In this document: positions 47,383-57,632 of the stretch, one piece after another | Layout: every line of letters starts with the position of its first letter | Position numbering within the stretch: position 1 is the first letter of the stretch | Assembly: GCF_932526225.1 (NCBI RefSeq) | Contig: NC_064036.1 | Location: 5,275,519-5,339,518, forward strand | DNA: 64,000 bases | Source: Nematostella vectensis | Lineage: Eukaryota; Cnidaria; Anthozoa; Actiniaria; Edwardsiidae | Reading direction: 5' to 3' | Position numbers and translations under genes: made by a program | The notes under the pieces: generated by a model | What the model saw: only the letters and a program-made list of their open reading frames with translations | Databases searched by the model: none | What the model was told of the DNA's origin: nothing

Positions 47383-48507
47383 CAGCTATCTGGACATGGT
47401 CAGAGTGCAATGATGGCACTGCCACTGGCCTGGCCTGTAGATAAAGGAAAATAAATTTCCCAACTTTAACATTTATAGATTTTTTTTTAGAAATACCACA
47501 ATGCTACAGTATTGGTAAATATGCTTAAACAAAACAGTTATCTTTTTATGCAAGGGCCTATAGCTCACATCTACCAATCAATACAATGTTTATGGAAATA
47601 ACAACAACAGAGATGTGAACTTATCAGAGAGCCCTTTATACTGATCCAATTTTTGCTTATATAAGAGCCCCACTGACAACAGTTTGCGTTGCTGCCACCT
47701 TTTTGTTCCTTTTTGGTCAATATCTAAATACTATGCCCTTGTTAAACCCAAGTTGCTAAAAAGCTTAGATATTAAAAATGGCATCTTCGTAGTGTTGCGA
47801 GTATGCCCCTACCCAAGTATCAAAAGCCTCTTTGGTCCAGAGATATGGCTAGGAACTCATACTAAATTTTTATAGAGTAGTTATCGAAGAATAATTTAGA
47901 AAAATATTACGATGACTTACCTTCGGTGCGATACTTCTTGCGCGATGAAACCGTCGATCTGAGCCCAACTGAGATAGAGATGATTTTTGAAAAGTTTTGG
48001 ATAACAATCTCCACTAATCAAATGACAGCACAGTGAGCAGCCGTGAGCATAAAACCATTATCGGATCGAAATGCACCAATCACTGATTAAATGGCGTTTT
48101 CTAAATCTTACCTAAATCTTACAGTCCAAAGGAAGCAAAACGCAGAATGAACGGATTCCAACCACCTCGTAAAACGACAAAGGCCATTTTTTAGAATGCT
48201 CGCTAGAAACTTTAGCTTAATTACCCGTTTTGAAAGGTGTAACATAGTGCATTTCCAAAAAAAATGTCCATTTCCAAAGAAAAAAAAATGTCCGTTTTAC
48301 TTACTAAAAATAATGAAGTGCCAGGTTATTTCCGTTACTTAGCCATTTTCTATAAAGTGCAAAAGTGCAGATTTGAATGTTTGGTTGTGTTGCTATAAAA
48401 AGATCCGTATTTCGCAACACTTTTCTTCATGACTTTACGGGGTGATATTCCCCCATTAGTCATCTTGCAGAGGGGAACATATGAAGCATATGGTCGAATA
48501 CTCTTTT
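47383..48507. other. Intergenic, no gene recognised
   Basis: AT-rich. On the minus strand a perfect donor (gcaccgaag then gtaagt, near 47925-47940) could end an untranslated or short first exon. The plus-strand frame at 47684-47875 has no family signal. Confidence 0.3.
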
Positions 48508-48886
48508 TTTTATAAGAAACTTTCTTATAAGAAACGATCAGCGAATCTCGCCAAATTCTAAGAACATGCTAAGAACATACCGAGACTCAGATAATGGCAA
48601 AACATTTTTCTATAGCGTGATGCGCTCTAAAAATGAAGAATCAGATTCTGTTTATACTACAGCGACTTGACTTACTATTATTTGTCATTTTTGTAATTAT
48701 GCTTTATAAGTATCATAATTGGTATCATTTTTTTCTTATATACCATAGCTACTTGGTGTGTAAGAAATTTAAATAACAATTAAGAAATTTAAGAAAACCC
48801 ATTACACGTTTCAGCCTAAAAACGCCTCAAAATAAGAGTGGCTCAGAATTATCTGAAAATTAGACGTTCTTATATAAAAAAAACAG
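48508..48886. repeat. Dispersed inverted-repeat family with ttataagaac ends, copy 1
   Basis: Left part has ttttttataagaaac, and the right part ends gaaaattagacgttcttata. Inside are gaccgaga-type and gatgcgctctaaaaatgaag segments. Related copies lie at about 51770-51996 (same orientation, gatgcgtcctaaaactcag, gaaaattacacgttcttata) and at about 55635-55955 (opposite orientation). It looks like a non-autonomous DNA element family. Confidence 0.6.
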
Positions 48887-49020
48887 GCACACTCGAAGAA
48901 GTCTAGAGAGAACGAAAAATATATGTGTCTTGAATTCATGCGCACGGTTTTGAAATATGGAACTGGTGCAACCCATAGTGCTTTGCGCGGAGAAGTTCGC
49001 GCGGTCACGAAGAAGACTTA

Positions 49021-49411
49021 GACCCTGTCCTAACGTATCCGTTTTCGTTTGAAAACGCAACCTTTTTGTTACGGATACGGGTATCGTTCACACGTAAACG
49101 CTAAAACGATGACCGAAAACGGAACGATTTGAAAACGATCTCCAGATTGAAAACATTTGAAAAAGATACCCTATCGGTGCCGTGGGGACGGACGAAAACC
49201 GAACCTTTTGAAAACGATGACCTGATTCGCAGTGCGCGCGCGATGTAAACAAGCAAAAAGTGGGTCTACGCATGCGCTGTATAGCATTTTATCGTTTTCG
49301 TGGGGACGGGTCCTTACAAAATGAAAACGCTTCGTATGGACGCAGATCTTTTTGAAAACGGAACAAAAAGGTTTGCGTTTCAAACGAAAACGGATACTTG
49401 GGGACAGGGTC
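49021..49411. mobile_element. Inverted-repeat element with gaccctgtcc ends
   Basis: Left end gaccctgtcctaacgtatcc and right end the near reverse complement, finishing ggacagggtc. The arms continue through gttttcgtttgaaaacgcaa for about 45 bases. No coding capacity and no clear target duplication. Confidence 0.8.
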
Positions 49412-49686
49412 ATTGGGCGCACACTGATATATCTGACAGGCCAGGGTAGATAGGTGTAAATAGCTACGGACCGGATATTTCCGGTTGAAACAAAACATGA
49501 ACGAAAATAGCTTACACGATGGAAATAGCTACAATTAAATGCTTTTGATCATTGATTATTCAACAATAATTATCTGCAGCATATAATGGGTTACTGCAAC
49601 TCAAAACGAGACACATGCGTAATTCGATATCACCCGGAAGGAAACGATGAATGAATATGGTCCCTGATAGCTTAGCGCCTGCAAAA

Positions 49687-49791
49687 TGGTCTTGAATATG
49701 TCTTTATCTATGAACAGCGAAAAAAGCTGTATATATGAGTGGAAAACCCAAGAAAGCGTAGCTTTTAAATCCGCCGTGTTCTACGGTAAGT
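49687..49791 (+). other. Possible coding exon with a perfect gtaagt donor (copy 1)
   Basis: From an ATG at 49687 the frame reads MVLNMSLSMNSEKSCIYEWK and on to a donor TTCTACG then gtaagt (49784-49796). The duplicate at 51053-51155 keeps the donor but has a stop inside (CIYE then TGA). No downstream exon in phase was found: the nearby MNKKREKSEKDSESDMSEDF frame (49911-49985) does not join. Function unknown. Confidence 0.3.
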
Positions 49792-50322
49792 TTTTTGTCT
49801 ATGATCCGAGGTGGACATTTTGTTTGCATATGGAAGACTCATGGTTCTGAATTGAACTTCGCATGGGATGGCCAAATTGTCTGCAGGTCTTGCTTAACGC
49901 AAGGCTTAGTATGAACAAGAAAAGAGAAAAGAGCGAGAAAGACAGCGAATCAGATATGAGCGAGGATTTTGATGACGGAGAATGAGCGCTTATAGCATTA
50001 AAATGTTTTGTTTATATTTTAGATATGGGACACAAGCACTATATTATATTATATAGCGGAAACCATAAAAAGATATATTTAGGGTGTATACAGGTTTGCA
50101 TTGCATAGATAAAACGTGTCTTAATACGTATCCTGGACTCCTGGATTGTGCATGCCAAATAACTGCCCCCAAACCGAGACAAGTTGAATCAAGAAGTCTG
50201 ATTTGATACTTCGTCAAATAATATAGTAGAGACAGCACCCAAAGGAATCAGTTACCCCCCTTTTAAAACCCAAACACTTTCGACGCCCCCTTTTAAACAT
50301 CGAAAATTTCTGGAGCCCCCCT

Positions 50323-50360
50323 CCCCCCCCCCCCCCCCCCCCTCCCCAGTATCCTCACGC

Positions 50361-50396
<36 letters not shown>
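50323..50396 (+). repeat. Long poly(C) tracts
   Basis: About 20 C at 50323-50342 and 35 C at 50362-50396; the minus strand could form G-quadruplexes. Confidence 0.9.
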
Positions 50397-50399
<3 letters not shown>

Positions 50400-51280
50400 T
50401 CGGGATAATAAATGAACTTTCCCTTATTATAATCTGCCTTTCCAAAAGAGTATCCATTTTTTCATTTACGTAAAATTCAAAGGTATTGTATCTTTGGGGT
50501 CGTGGGTACACAGAAAACAAGAAAGATATGTGTCTTGAGTCCATGCGAACGTTTTGAACTTTAGAACTGGTGCAACCCATGGTGCTTTGCGCGGAGAAGT
50601 TCGCGCGGTCACGAAGAAGACTGAGTCGAGTGCTTTAACGACTCTTGGACGTCTCTGAAACGATTGGGCGCACACTGATATATCTGAAAAGCCAGGGTAG
50701 ATAGGGGTGGATAACTACGGACCCGATATTTTCGGTTGAAACATGAACGAAAATAGCTAACAAGATAGAAATAGCTAATTTTATGCTTATGATCATTGAT
50801 CATTGATGATCAATAATAATTAATATTAATTGTCTGTCAGCAAATGGGTTACTAGAATTTCTTCCAGTGCATTTTGGATCCCTTTCCTACTCCCCTAAGT
50901 ATATTACGTGATGAGTGACGTCGAACAATCTTCGAGTTTGATAAATCACCCCATAAACACTGCAACTCAAACCGAGACACATGCGTAATTCAATATCACC
51001 CGGAAGAAAACGCTGAATGAATATGGTCCCGATAGCTTAGCGCCTGCAAAATGGTCTTGAGTATGTCTTTATCTATGAACAGCGAAAAAAGCTGTATATA
51101 TGAGTGAAAAATCCAAGAGAGGGTAGCTCTTAACTCCGCCGTGTTCTACGGTAAGTTTTTTGTCTATTAATTGAGGTGGACATTTTGTTTGCATATGGAG
51201 GACTCATGGTTTTGAATTGAACTTCGCATGGGATGGCCAAATTGTCTGCAGGTCTTGCTTAAAGCAATGCTTAGTATGTA

Positions 51281-52420
51281 CTTCGATTGATTCAGGCATT
51301 CGTAAAAAATAGATAGGTTCTAGCGATTCTATGCATCGACTATGCACTTTTGCAAAAGCAAATCCGAAATGAATATATTCTCGCTCTCTAGAAATCAATA
51401 CCTGGAGAGCTTTGACATAGGGAGATCTTACAAACCAGCTACCAGAATGTCTAAAGATTAAGATAGATGCATCTACACTTAAACTGGAACGGTTATCAAT
51501 AGTTTGCATTTGTATTTGTCTCTTCGATTATAGACATGTAAAAAGCATTCATTGTACAATGTCCCAGTTAATCCATGCGTATGTAAACAAAACATTCATA
51601 ACTGATTTTTATATCGAGTTAGAAGGAAATGCGGTTTAGACATACTGGATATTGGCTTCTGCTTTGTTTTCGCGGTTTATTATGTCTAATACTTTATTTG
51701 TTTATTGTATTTCTATGTCAGTATACAAGCATAGTCTCAGCACTTTTTATTAACATTTGTGTTGTATTAACATTGTCTCAGTGTCTTAGCCTGAGACTTC
51801 ACCAAAGTCTGCGAGGAATAGGCTCAGAAAGAATCAAAATATCGGTTTTTTTTGTTAGGGTGATGCGTCCTAAAACTCAGAATATAATAATGTCCTTAAT
51901 AACAACTTTAAATGTTATTGCTTTTGATAATTTTGGAAGTATTTTTCCACACTTTACCAAAAATAACTCAACTGAAAATTACACGTTCTTATAGAAAAAG
52001 AGAGTTCTATTGTATCATCTGCATTATTCATGCAGTATTAACCAAAATTGAGTCAAGAAAGGGGGGCATTATCTTATTATAACCTGCCCTACCAAAAGAG
52101 TATCAATTTCTACATTCAAAGAATGTTATGATACAACAAATTTACGGCTGCATGATTTTATTTTTTTACGTAAAATTCAAAGTAATAAAATTCTTAAAAT
52201 TCTTAAAATCTTTGGTATCGTTGGTACATACATCAATAAAAAAAATCAGAGATTTTTTTTTTTTGTTAAGTTTATAAAAAAATCAGAGATTTTTTTTTGG
52301 TACATACATCAATAAAAAAATCAGAGACGAGTTTGTGATCCCGAAACGACTTCCTGTCTTTGGAACGAATGGAATTTCAAGTGTCGCCAAAAATAATTAC
52401 CTGTGGAGCAAAGTAAACGA
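51281..52420. other. Repeat-rich intergenic stretch
   Basis: Contains the second ttataagaac-family copy (about 51770-51996) and a duplicate of the 50399-50520 segment at about 52060-52230 (aaaagagtatc, acgtaaaattcaaag). Poly(A/T) and aaaaaatcagaga repeats lie at 52230-52325. No gene seen. Confidence 0.5.
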
Positions 52421-52648
52421 TACCCTGGTTCCATAGCCTCGAACGTCTGTCTACCTCGCTTGCCACAAAATAGACAAATAGAGAGACGTTCGAGGCTCTC
52501 GCTGGCCACTAAATAGAGAGACGTTCGAGGCTGTCGCTGGCCACTAAATAGAGAGACGTTCGAGGCTCTCGCTGGCCACTAAATAGAGAGACGTTCTAGA
52601 CTCTCGCTGGCCACTTAGAGAGACGTTCGAGGCTCTGGAACCAGGGTA
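52421..52648. mobile_element. Small DNA element with 13-bp perfect ends, 9-bp target duplication and internal 35-bp repeats
   Basis: The ends are TACCCTGGTTCCA and its exact reverse complement. The 9-bp AGTAAACGA flanks both sides (52412-52420 and 52649-52657). Inside are about four 35-bp tandem units (gagagacgttcgaggctctc plus gctggccactaaata). A 9-bp duplication fits a Mutator-like element, by inference. No coding capacity. Confidence 0.88.
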
Positions 52649-53289
52649 AGTAAACGAGCGCCAAGAAAGCTTTGCGCGGGAGGGTAGCTCATAGCCGAAC
52701 CGAAGGTTGGTATCCAAAAATAAGAATGAGACGTTCCTAAGTTTATGTTTACGTGTAATAAGAATTTTGACTTGTTAATGTTTCATTTCATGCTTTGCTT
52801 TGTAAACAGCAAATGCGTCTCAACAGGTTTCAAAAGGTCTAAAGGCACTGGGGTCTAGAATTCAATCCAACCACTCCAAACATTTTGCTCATGTCTTCTT
52901 GATAAAGCTGTTGCTTTTCTTCCGGTAAGAAATTATATGAAAGCTTTTCTGGACATTGAAGTTTGGAAAAAGAGTATTATGGAAAGAAGATGTTATTTAC
53001 TTATCAAACTCCGGGGAAAGCCCAATATATAAGCAAAACGAAAGCTTTTGTTAACTAACTAAAATTGGGGAACAGAGTCGTAAGGTAAGGCTAAGTTAAG
53101 CACAAGTATGCTTAATCAAGGGGAATCCCCCTTATTATATACGATCTTTTGTTTCAGTGGTCGAGGCATGGTTTAATTCCTTTATAGCCAATATAGGCGT
53201 GTAAAGAAATGGCTCCCGAAATTGGCCATTTTCAGATACAGTCAAACCTCTACGGGCGCCAACCCCGGAGGTTCTCCCCATGTCGACCT
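52649..53289. other. Intergenic, no gene recognised
   Basis: AT-rich sequence with no coding pattern or clear repeat seen. Confidence 0.4.
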
Positions 53290-53646
53290 GATAGGGGTGC
53301 TCGTCGTATTTTTTAGGGGTCAAAATCGGGCCTCAGGAACTTTTTTAGGGTGTATCCGAGAAAAAATAGGCTCTTAGAATTGGTATTTTTCAGGGCCTCT
53401 GGGGTATTTTTTAGGGTAGCAATTTTTGGTGTACAGGTATTTTTTAGGCAAACCGGCTATTCCATGCTGACGAGTCCTAATAAGGACGAAACAGCTGTCC
53501 ATGGTTGCCGAACTGCACGGGTAATAGACTGTGCTAGCGTCCCGTCTTGGCCCGACTGATGCCAATGTGTGTATGTTGGGGTGCTTTTAAAGTCCACATT
53601 TATTTTTTAGGGGTATTTTTCGAATTTTCCGACAAGCATCCCTATC
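53290..53646. mobile_element. Element with inverted ends that carries a hammerhead ribozyme
   Basis: Left end gataggggtgctcgtcg (53290-53306) and right end cgacaagcatccctatc (53630-53646) are inverted copies, 15 of 17 matching. Inside there are about five direct copies of tattttttaggg (53307, 53341, 53404, 53438, 53600). No target duplication was found, so the ends are provisional. Confidence 0.55.
53454..53510 (+). ncRNA. Hammerhead ribozyme, type I
   Basis: Core CTGACGA at 53467-53473; stem II GTCC (53474-53477), loop TAATAA, GGAC (53484-53487); GAA at 53488-53490; short palindromic stem III ACAGCTGT (53491-53498); cleavage-site C at 53499 (GTC triplet). Stem I pairs CCATG (53462-53466) with CATGG (53500-53504), continues over an internal loop (TATT opposite TT), then pairs CGGC (53454-53457) with GCCG (53507-53510). 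All conserved core bases are present; position 7, which may vary, is C. Self-cleavage after 53499 is expected from family knowledge. Short stem III type I hammerheads are known from retrozymes and Penelope-like elements of animals. Confidence 0.87.
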
Positions 53647-54994
53647 ACTTTTACCCTGAAGATACGATACGATACGATACGGAATTCGATACGGATTCCT
53701 ACTTTTTCACGGTCTAAAATTCAGAACTATCAGTTTTCGGAGCGAGGTAAGTAATCTGTTATCTCTTACTTTAGTTTTATTTATATAACAGATTACTATG
53801 CGCCGATGACAGTCTCGCAGACTTTCCACCTGGTGGGAAGGGTAAATAGTTTGCTCTCGCTCCGTGTTCAGCCTAGCGTAACTACTTGTCCAACGGCGTC
53901 GGTCAAGGAGGCAAATGGCTGCTTTCTCGTCTTAAAAAATGGCTAGCGGCCAGAAAAAATAGTTCAGCTCGGATATTTTGCCAAATATCGAATGTAAGTG
54001 TACCCTGTCATAGGTGTACGAGATAAAAAATATTTTGTTTGTTGTATTTTCCTCGCGAATTTCGACGGTATTGTGATACCGAAAAAGGCGCCTCCAACCT
54101 TGTTTCTTTCCTTAGTAGGCCGAGTGAAGCTGTATATTTCGCGAAGAAAACCACCCCATACATTGACAACAACAAGACAAGTTCTAAGTGTTAAGGCAAT
54201 TTTATCGGCAAAATTTCACAAATAATCGCTACTTCAATCCACTCGTTTTACCTTTAAGAAGAACAACCGATGCCAAGCTACGAACAAGCTTCAAAACCAT
54301 TGCCTGATCTACCTGTGGATAGGTGCGCAAACTTATGCCAAATTTTACGAAAACATCGACCAAAGTTGAATGGAATCTGAAACAATAGTATAAATCTTTA
54401 AGCGACTTATTCCGACTTATTCCATGTTTTATCGACACTATTTCTTCGGATATCAGAGAATAGGACCCATATTTGATCACACTGAGGCGAAACGTTTGTA
54501 TCGTATAGCATACATAGAGTGTTGTAAACATGGCGATCGTAGAAAAGGGGTTAATCGACGGTATTGTCATCGCTCACCACTGAGGAAATGTTTGTATATG
54601 ATAGCCACAAGAGAGCTTGGTGGCGGAGCGGTCCCATATGTGTGTTTGTGTGTGGGGATGGGGGGGTAGTTGCTTCAGATGGAGGGGTGGTTTGTGGATA
54701 CAGATTTTAAACTCTTGCATATGTACCGCTACATAAAGAAACATCAGCTCAGAAAAGTGGGGGAGGGGCGCTGTCCCCCCTGCCCCTCCCCTGGAGCCAT
54801 CGCTTTAATAAATCATACGACCTTAGAATTCATGTCGCATCCCGTTTTGGTCAATATCTACGCAAAAATAGTACTTTTTGGAGCGAGTTCATACACCGAA
54901 TATTGGCCGAAAAAATACAGAGGTTTGTATGGGGAACGGTCGGCTTCGTAGATTTTGGTCCACTCGACCCAATCTTCCCCGGTCATCCCTAACT
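53647..54994. other. Intergenic stretch with a possible minus-strand exon
   Basis: A gatac tandem lies near 53660-53685. On the minus strand 54376-54252 is bounded by ctattgtttcag and gtaaaa and reads HSTLVDVFVKFGISLRTYPQ onwards. It looks codon-like, but no adjoining exon in phase was found and no family is recognised. Confidence 0.3.
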
Positions 54995-55527
54995 TACCCT
55001 CAGGTTCCAGAGCCTCGAACGTCTCTCTATTTGATGGACAGCGAGAGCTTCGAACGTCTCTCTATTTGGTGGACAGCGAGAGCCTCGAACGTCTCCCTAT
55101 TTGGTGGACAGCGAGAGCCTCGAACGTCTCTCTATTTGGTGGACAGCGAGAGCCTCAAACGTCTCTCTATTTGGTGGACAGCGAGAGCCTCGAACGTCTC
55201 TCTATTTGGTGGACAGCGAGAGCCTCGAACGTCTCTCTATTTGGTGGACAGCGAGAGCCTCGAACGTCTCTCTATTTGGTGGACAGCGAGAGCCTCGAAC
55301 GCCTCTCTATTTAGTGGACAGCGAGAGCCTCGAACGTCTCTCTATTTGGCGGACAGCGAGAGCCTCGAACGCCTCTCTATTTGGTGGACAGCGAGAGCCT
55401 CGAACGCCTTTTTATTTGGTGGACAGCGAAAGCCTCGAACGCCTCTCTATTTGGTGGACAGCGAGAGCCTCGAACGTCTCTCTTTTTGGTGGACAGCGAG
55501 GTTTGGCCACTAAATAGACGTTCCAGG
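54995..55527. repeat. 35-bp satellite, about 14 copies, related to the element at 52421
   Basis: Starts with taccctcaggttccag, like the end of the 52421 element, then about 14 units of cctcgaacgtctctctattt plus ggtggacagcgagag. The unit is the reverse complement of the internal repeat at 52483-52630. The right end (gacgttccaggctc, near 55525) is incomplete. The long open frames of 35-residue period are artefacts. Confidence 0.88.
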
Positions 55528-56626
55528 CTCTTAAGGCTTATAAACGACCACGATTTCAAATCTTCGTTAGAATCGCCAAATTAGCTTGGTATTTACAACT
55601 CTCGTAGACCACCGTCTTTTGGTAATATAGACTCTTATAAAAGAAGTCTAATTTTCAGTTGAGCCTGGGCCGTTATTTTTGGGCATTTTTAAGGCTGAAT
55701 ATGTTCTTAACGATGTTATTAAATTTTAGTGTATATAAGAATATAATACCAAATGAATTATTAGGAAGAGAATTACACAAATGATCAATAGCAATAATAA
55801 AGTTGTTACTATTAGCACAATTTGATTCTGCATTTTAGAACGCATTAGGGCAATAAAAAAAATTCTGCTATCTGAGCCCCGGCATGTTCTTAGCATGTTC
55901 TTAAAATTTGGTGAAATATCAGCCTGGACGTTCTTATAAAAATGTTCTTATAACAAAAAAAAGTGTATATACAAAGGTTTTCGCACGTTTTCGACGGCTC
56001 GAAAGCGACTAATGAGAGTTTGATCATATTACATGCAGCAACAGAACAAAAATTCATTTCTGGTAATAAAAATATACGTCTTCCGATAATAATAAAAATG
56101 GACTGTAATGGTGGTCCTGTTTGCATTGCAGCTTCAAGAAAAGGGGAGCTAAATTATTCAATGGCACAAATCACAAGTAGTTAGCGGGTAGTGGAGTTTT
56201 CAATGATTTGTAAATAATGAAAATAAGAGTTTAAATGCGTATTTATGGAAGATTTTCTTGTCTGCCTGGAGAGCGCAAAGTTCGACTTAACAAGAGCTCG
56301 AGTTTTATCGGCTTTTATCTGCACGGAGCGCCATATCACGGATTTGCTTAAGGTGCAAAACTGAGACCAAATTAGCCCAACCCCTCTGTACAAACCTTGT
56401 CGATAAATCGGGGGTACTGTTTAACATCATATCAAAATAGTTTGTTTTAAGATGTGTCTTTTAAAATTCGTATTCGGAAATTATCATATACTTTCCCCCC
56501 CTGGAAACACCAAAATAGTTGGAAACTATTTTCTAATTCTAACACAAAGAAACCGTGATGTATATTGATACATAAAGTCGACACCAATGTCTTGATATTT
56601 TACATTTGCATTTTTCAGAACCAGAA
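55528..56626. other. Upstream region of the second adaptor-like gene
   Basis: Contains the third ttataagaac-family copy (about 55635-55955, inverted). The plus frame at 55963-56184 shows no family signal. The acceptor catttttcag at 56609-56618 ends the 5' UTR intron of the gene starting at 56627. Confidence 0.5.
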
Positions 56627-57529
56627 ATGACTACAATCAAGATGTACGAGAACGCACTTCTTGGAATTTCAATCGCTCTTTTGCTCTTCATGGTCGTCCT
56701 TCTTGTCTTAAGTGTCATGCTATTCTCGCGCTTCCGTCTGCTGAAACATCAAGTTGAAAGACTGCTTAATGCTGACAAAAATACTATACCTATGGATGTA
56801 CTGGCCAGAACGGATGGATCTATACCAAAGAATCAATACGTGCATAATAAGAACACGCATTTAAGTGTAAAGCGCCAGAACTCACAGGAAAGTGTAGTTA
56901 ACGTCCCGAGTCCTGATCCTAAACGACGGTCAATGCTGAATTCCCAGGGAAGCAATGATAGCAGCCACTCACTTAATCGAACATCCGGGTATTCCCATCA
57001 GTCCGGAGACTCGAACCCAACCTTCTCAGAATGGACTGAAGAGCAAAGTGCGGGCTCGTCCCGTCATTCTACGGGATGTCAGGAATCACTCGAGGCATCA
57101 CACAATGCTCGCATGGAAACCATGGCAATAGGTATGATTGACATCAGCTACGAAGAGAGGCAAGAAATTGTGCGAAGAAGCAGGTTATCTAAGAATTTCG
57201 ATAGAGAATTTAAGGACATCCAAAAAGAAGTTCCCATTAGTTATAACAATCCGGGATTTCAGATGTCACCTGGGCCGAGCGAGCCTGGAGACTGGGGTCG
57301 AGCTTCTGTTTCGGATGACCAGTCGATAGCGCAGGCTCAACAAGGCACGTGCTTTAGGTATGGCGAAGAAAACGCAGGCATGGTGGGCGAGGAAGCGACG
57401 GATGAAAATATTTACGACTTACCACCAGATGAACCAGACGAGGAGGCTGTAAATGAACCTATCTATATGAATTATGGACAGATGCGGCAACAAGTTGAGT
57501 TGGACATGGGTGAAGACTTTCCTGCGTGA
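56627..57529 (+). CDS. Second single-pass transmembrane protein with SH2-ligand-like tyrosine motifs
   Basis: Intact 300-residue frame in one coding exon. I start it at the first ATG after the acceptor at 56618, leaving eight bases of 5' UTR in this exon; an upstream TTG in the same frame lies before the splice site. Residues 1-8 are a short polar N-terminus, 9-33 a hydrophobic helix (ALLGISIALLLFMVVLLVL...), then basic residues and a polar Ser-rich tail. Tyrosine motifs: YVHN (71), YEER (175), YNNP (206), YDLP (263), YMNY (280) and YGQM (283), giving two YxN (Grb2-type), one YxxP and one YxxM (PI3K-type). The tail is acidic at the end (EELD-like). Same layout as the gene at 42578, but no clear sequence similarity. 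A membrane signalling adaptor is inferred; no enzyme domain is visible. An AATAAA lies near 57927. Confidence 0.8.
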   Translation: MTTIKMYENALLGISIALLLFMVVLLVLSVMLFSRFRLLKHQVERLLNADKNTIPMDVLARTDGSIPKNQYVHNKNTHLSVKRQNSQESVVNVPSPDPKRRSMLNSQGSNDSSHSLNRTSGYSHQSGDSNPTFSEWTEEQSAGSSRHSTGCQESLEASHNARMETMAIGMIDISYEERQEIVRRSRLSKNFDREFKDIQKEVPISYNNPGFQMSPGPSEPGDWGRASVSDDQSIAQAQQGTCFRYGEENAGMVGEEATDENIYDLPPDEPDEEAVNEPIYMNYGQMRQQVELDMGEDFPA

Positions 57530-57632
57530 CAGTGGACACCTAGATACGTTCACAATTATAAGAAAATACATCTCACACCCTGGACATAAGATTTTCTTGC
57601 GTGATATGGGAACGCCTATCTATTAAAACGAT

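Larger units (their letters stand above)
48895..51280. repeat. Segmental duplication, two copies about 1.3-1.6 kb apart
   Basis: Three blocks are shared in the same order: 48905-49020 with 50515-50630 (aactggtgcaacccat, gcgcggagaagttcgcgcgg), 49412-49530 with 50663-50780 (attgggcgcacactgatata), and 49586-49915 with 50955-51275 (acacatgcgtaatt, tatctatgaacagcgaaaaa, gttctacggtaagttttttg). Copy 1 has a 391-bp inverted-repeat element between the first two blocks that copy 2 lacks. Confidence 0.85.

Noticed and set aside
54878-55517. Overlapping open frames of 119-211 codons (LYLVDSESLERLSIWWTARA)
   Set aside because: Products of the 35-bp satellite, open in all three phases, with no start, splice or flank support.
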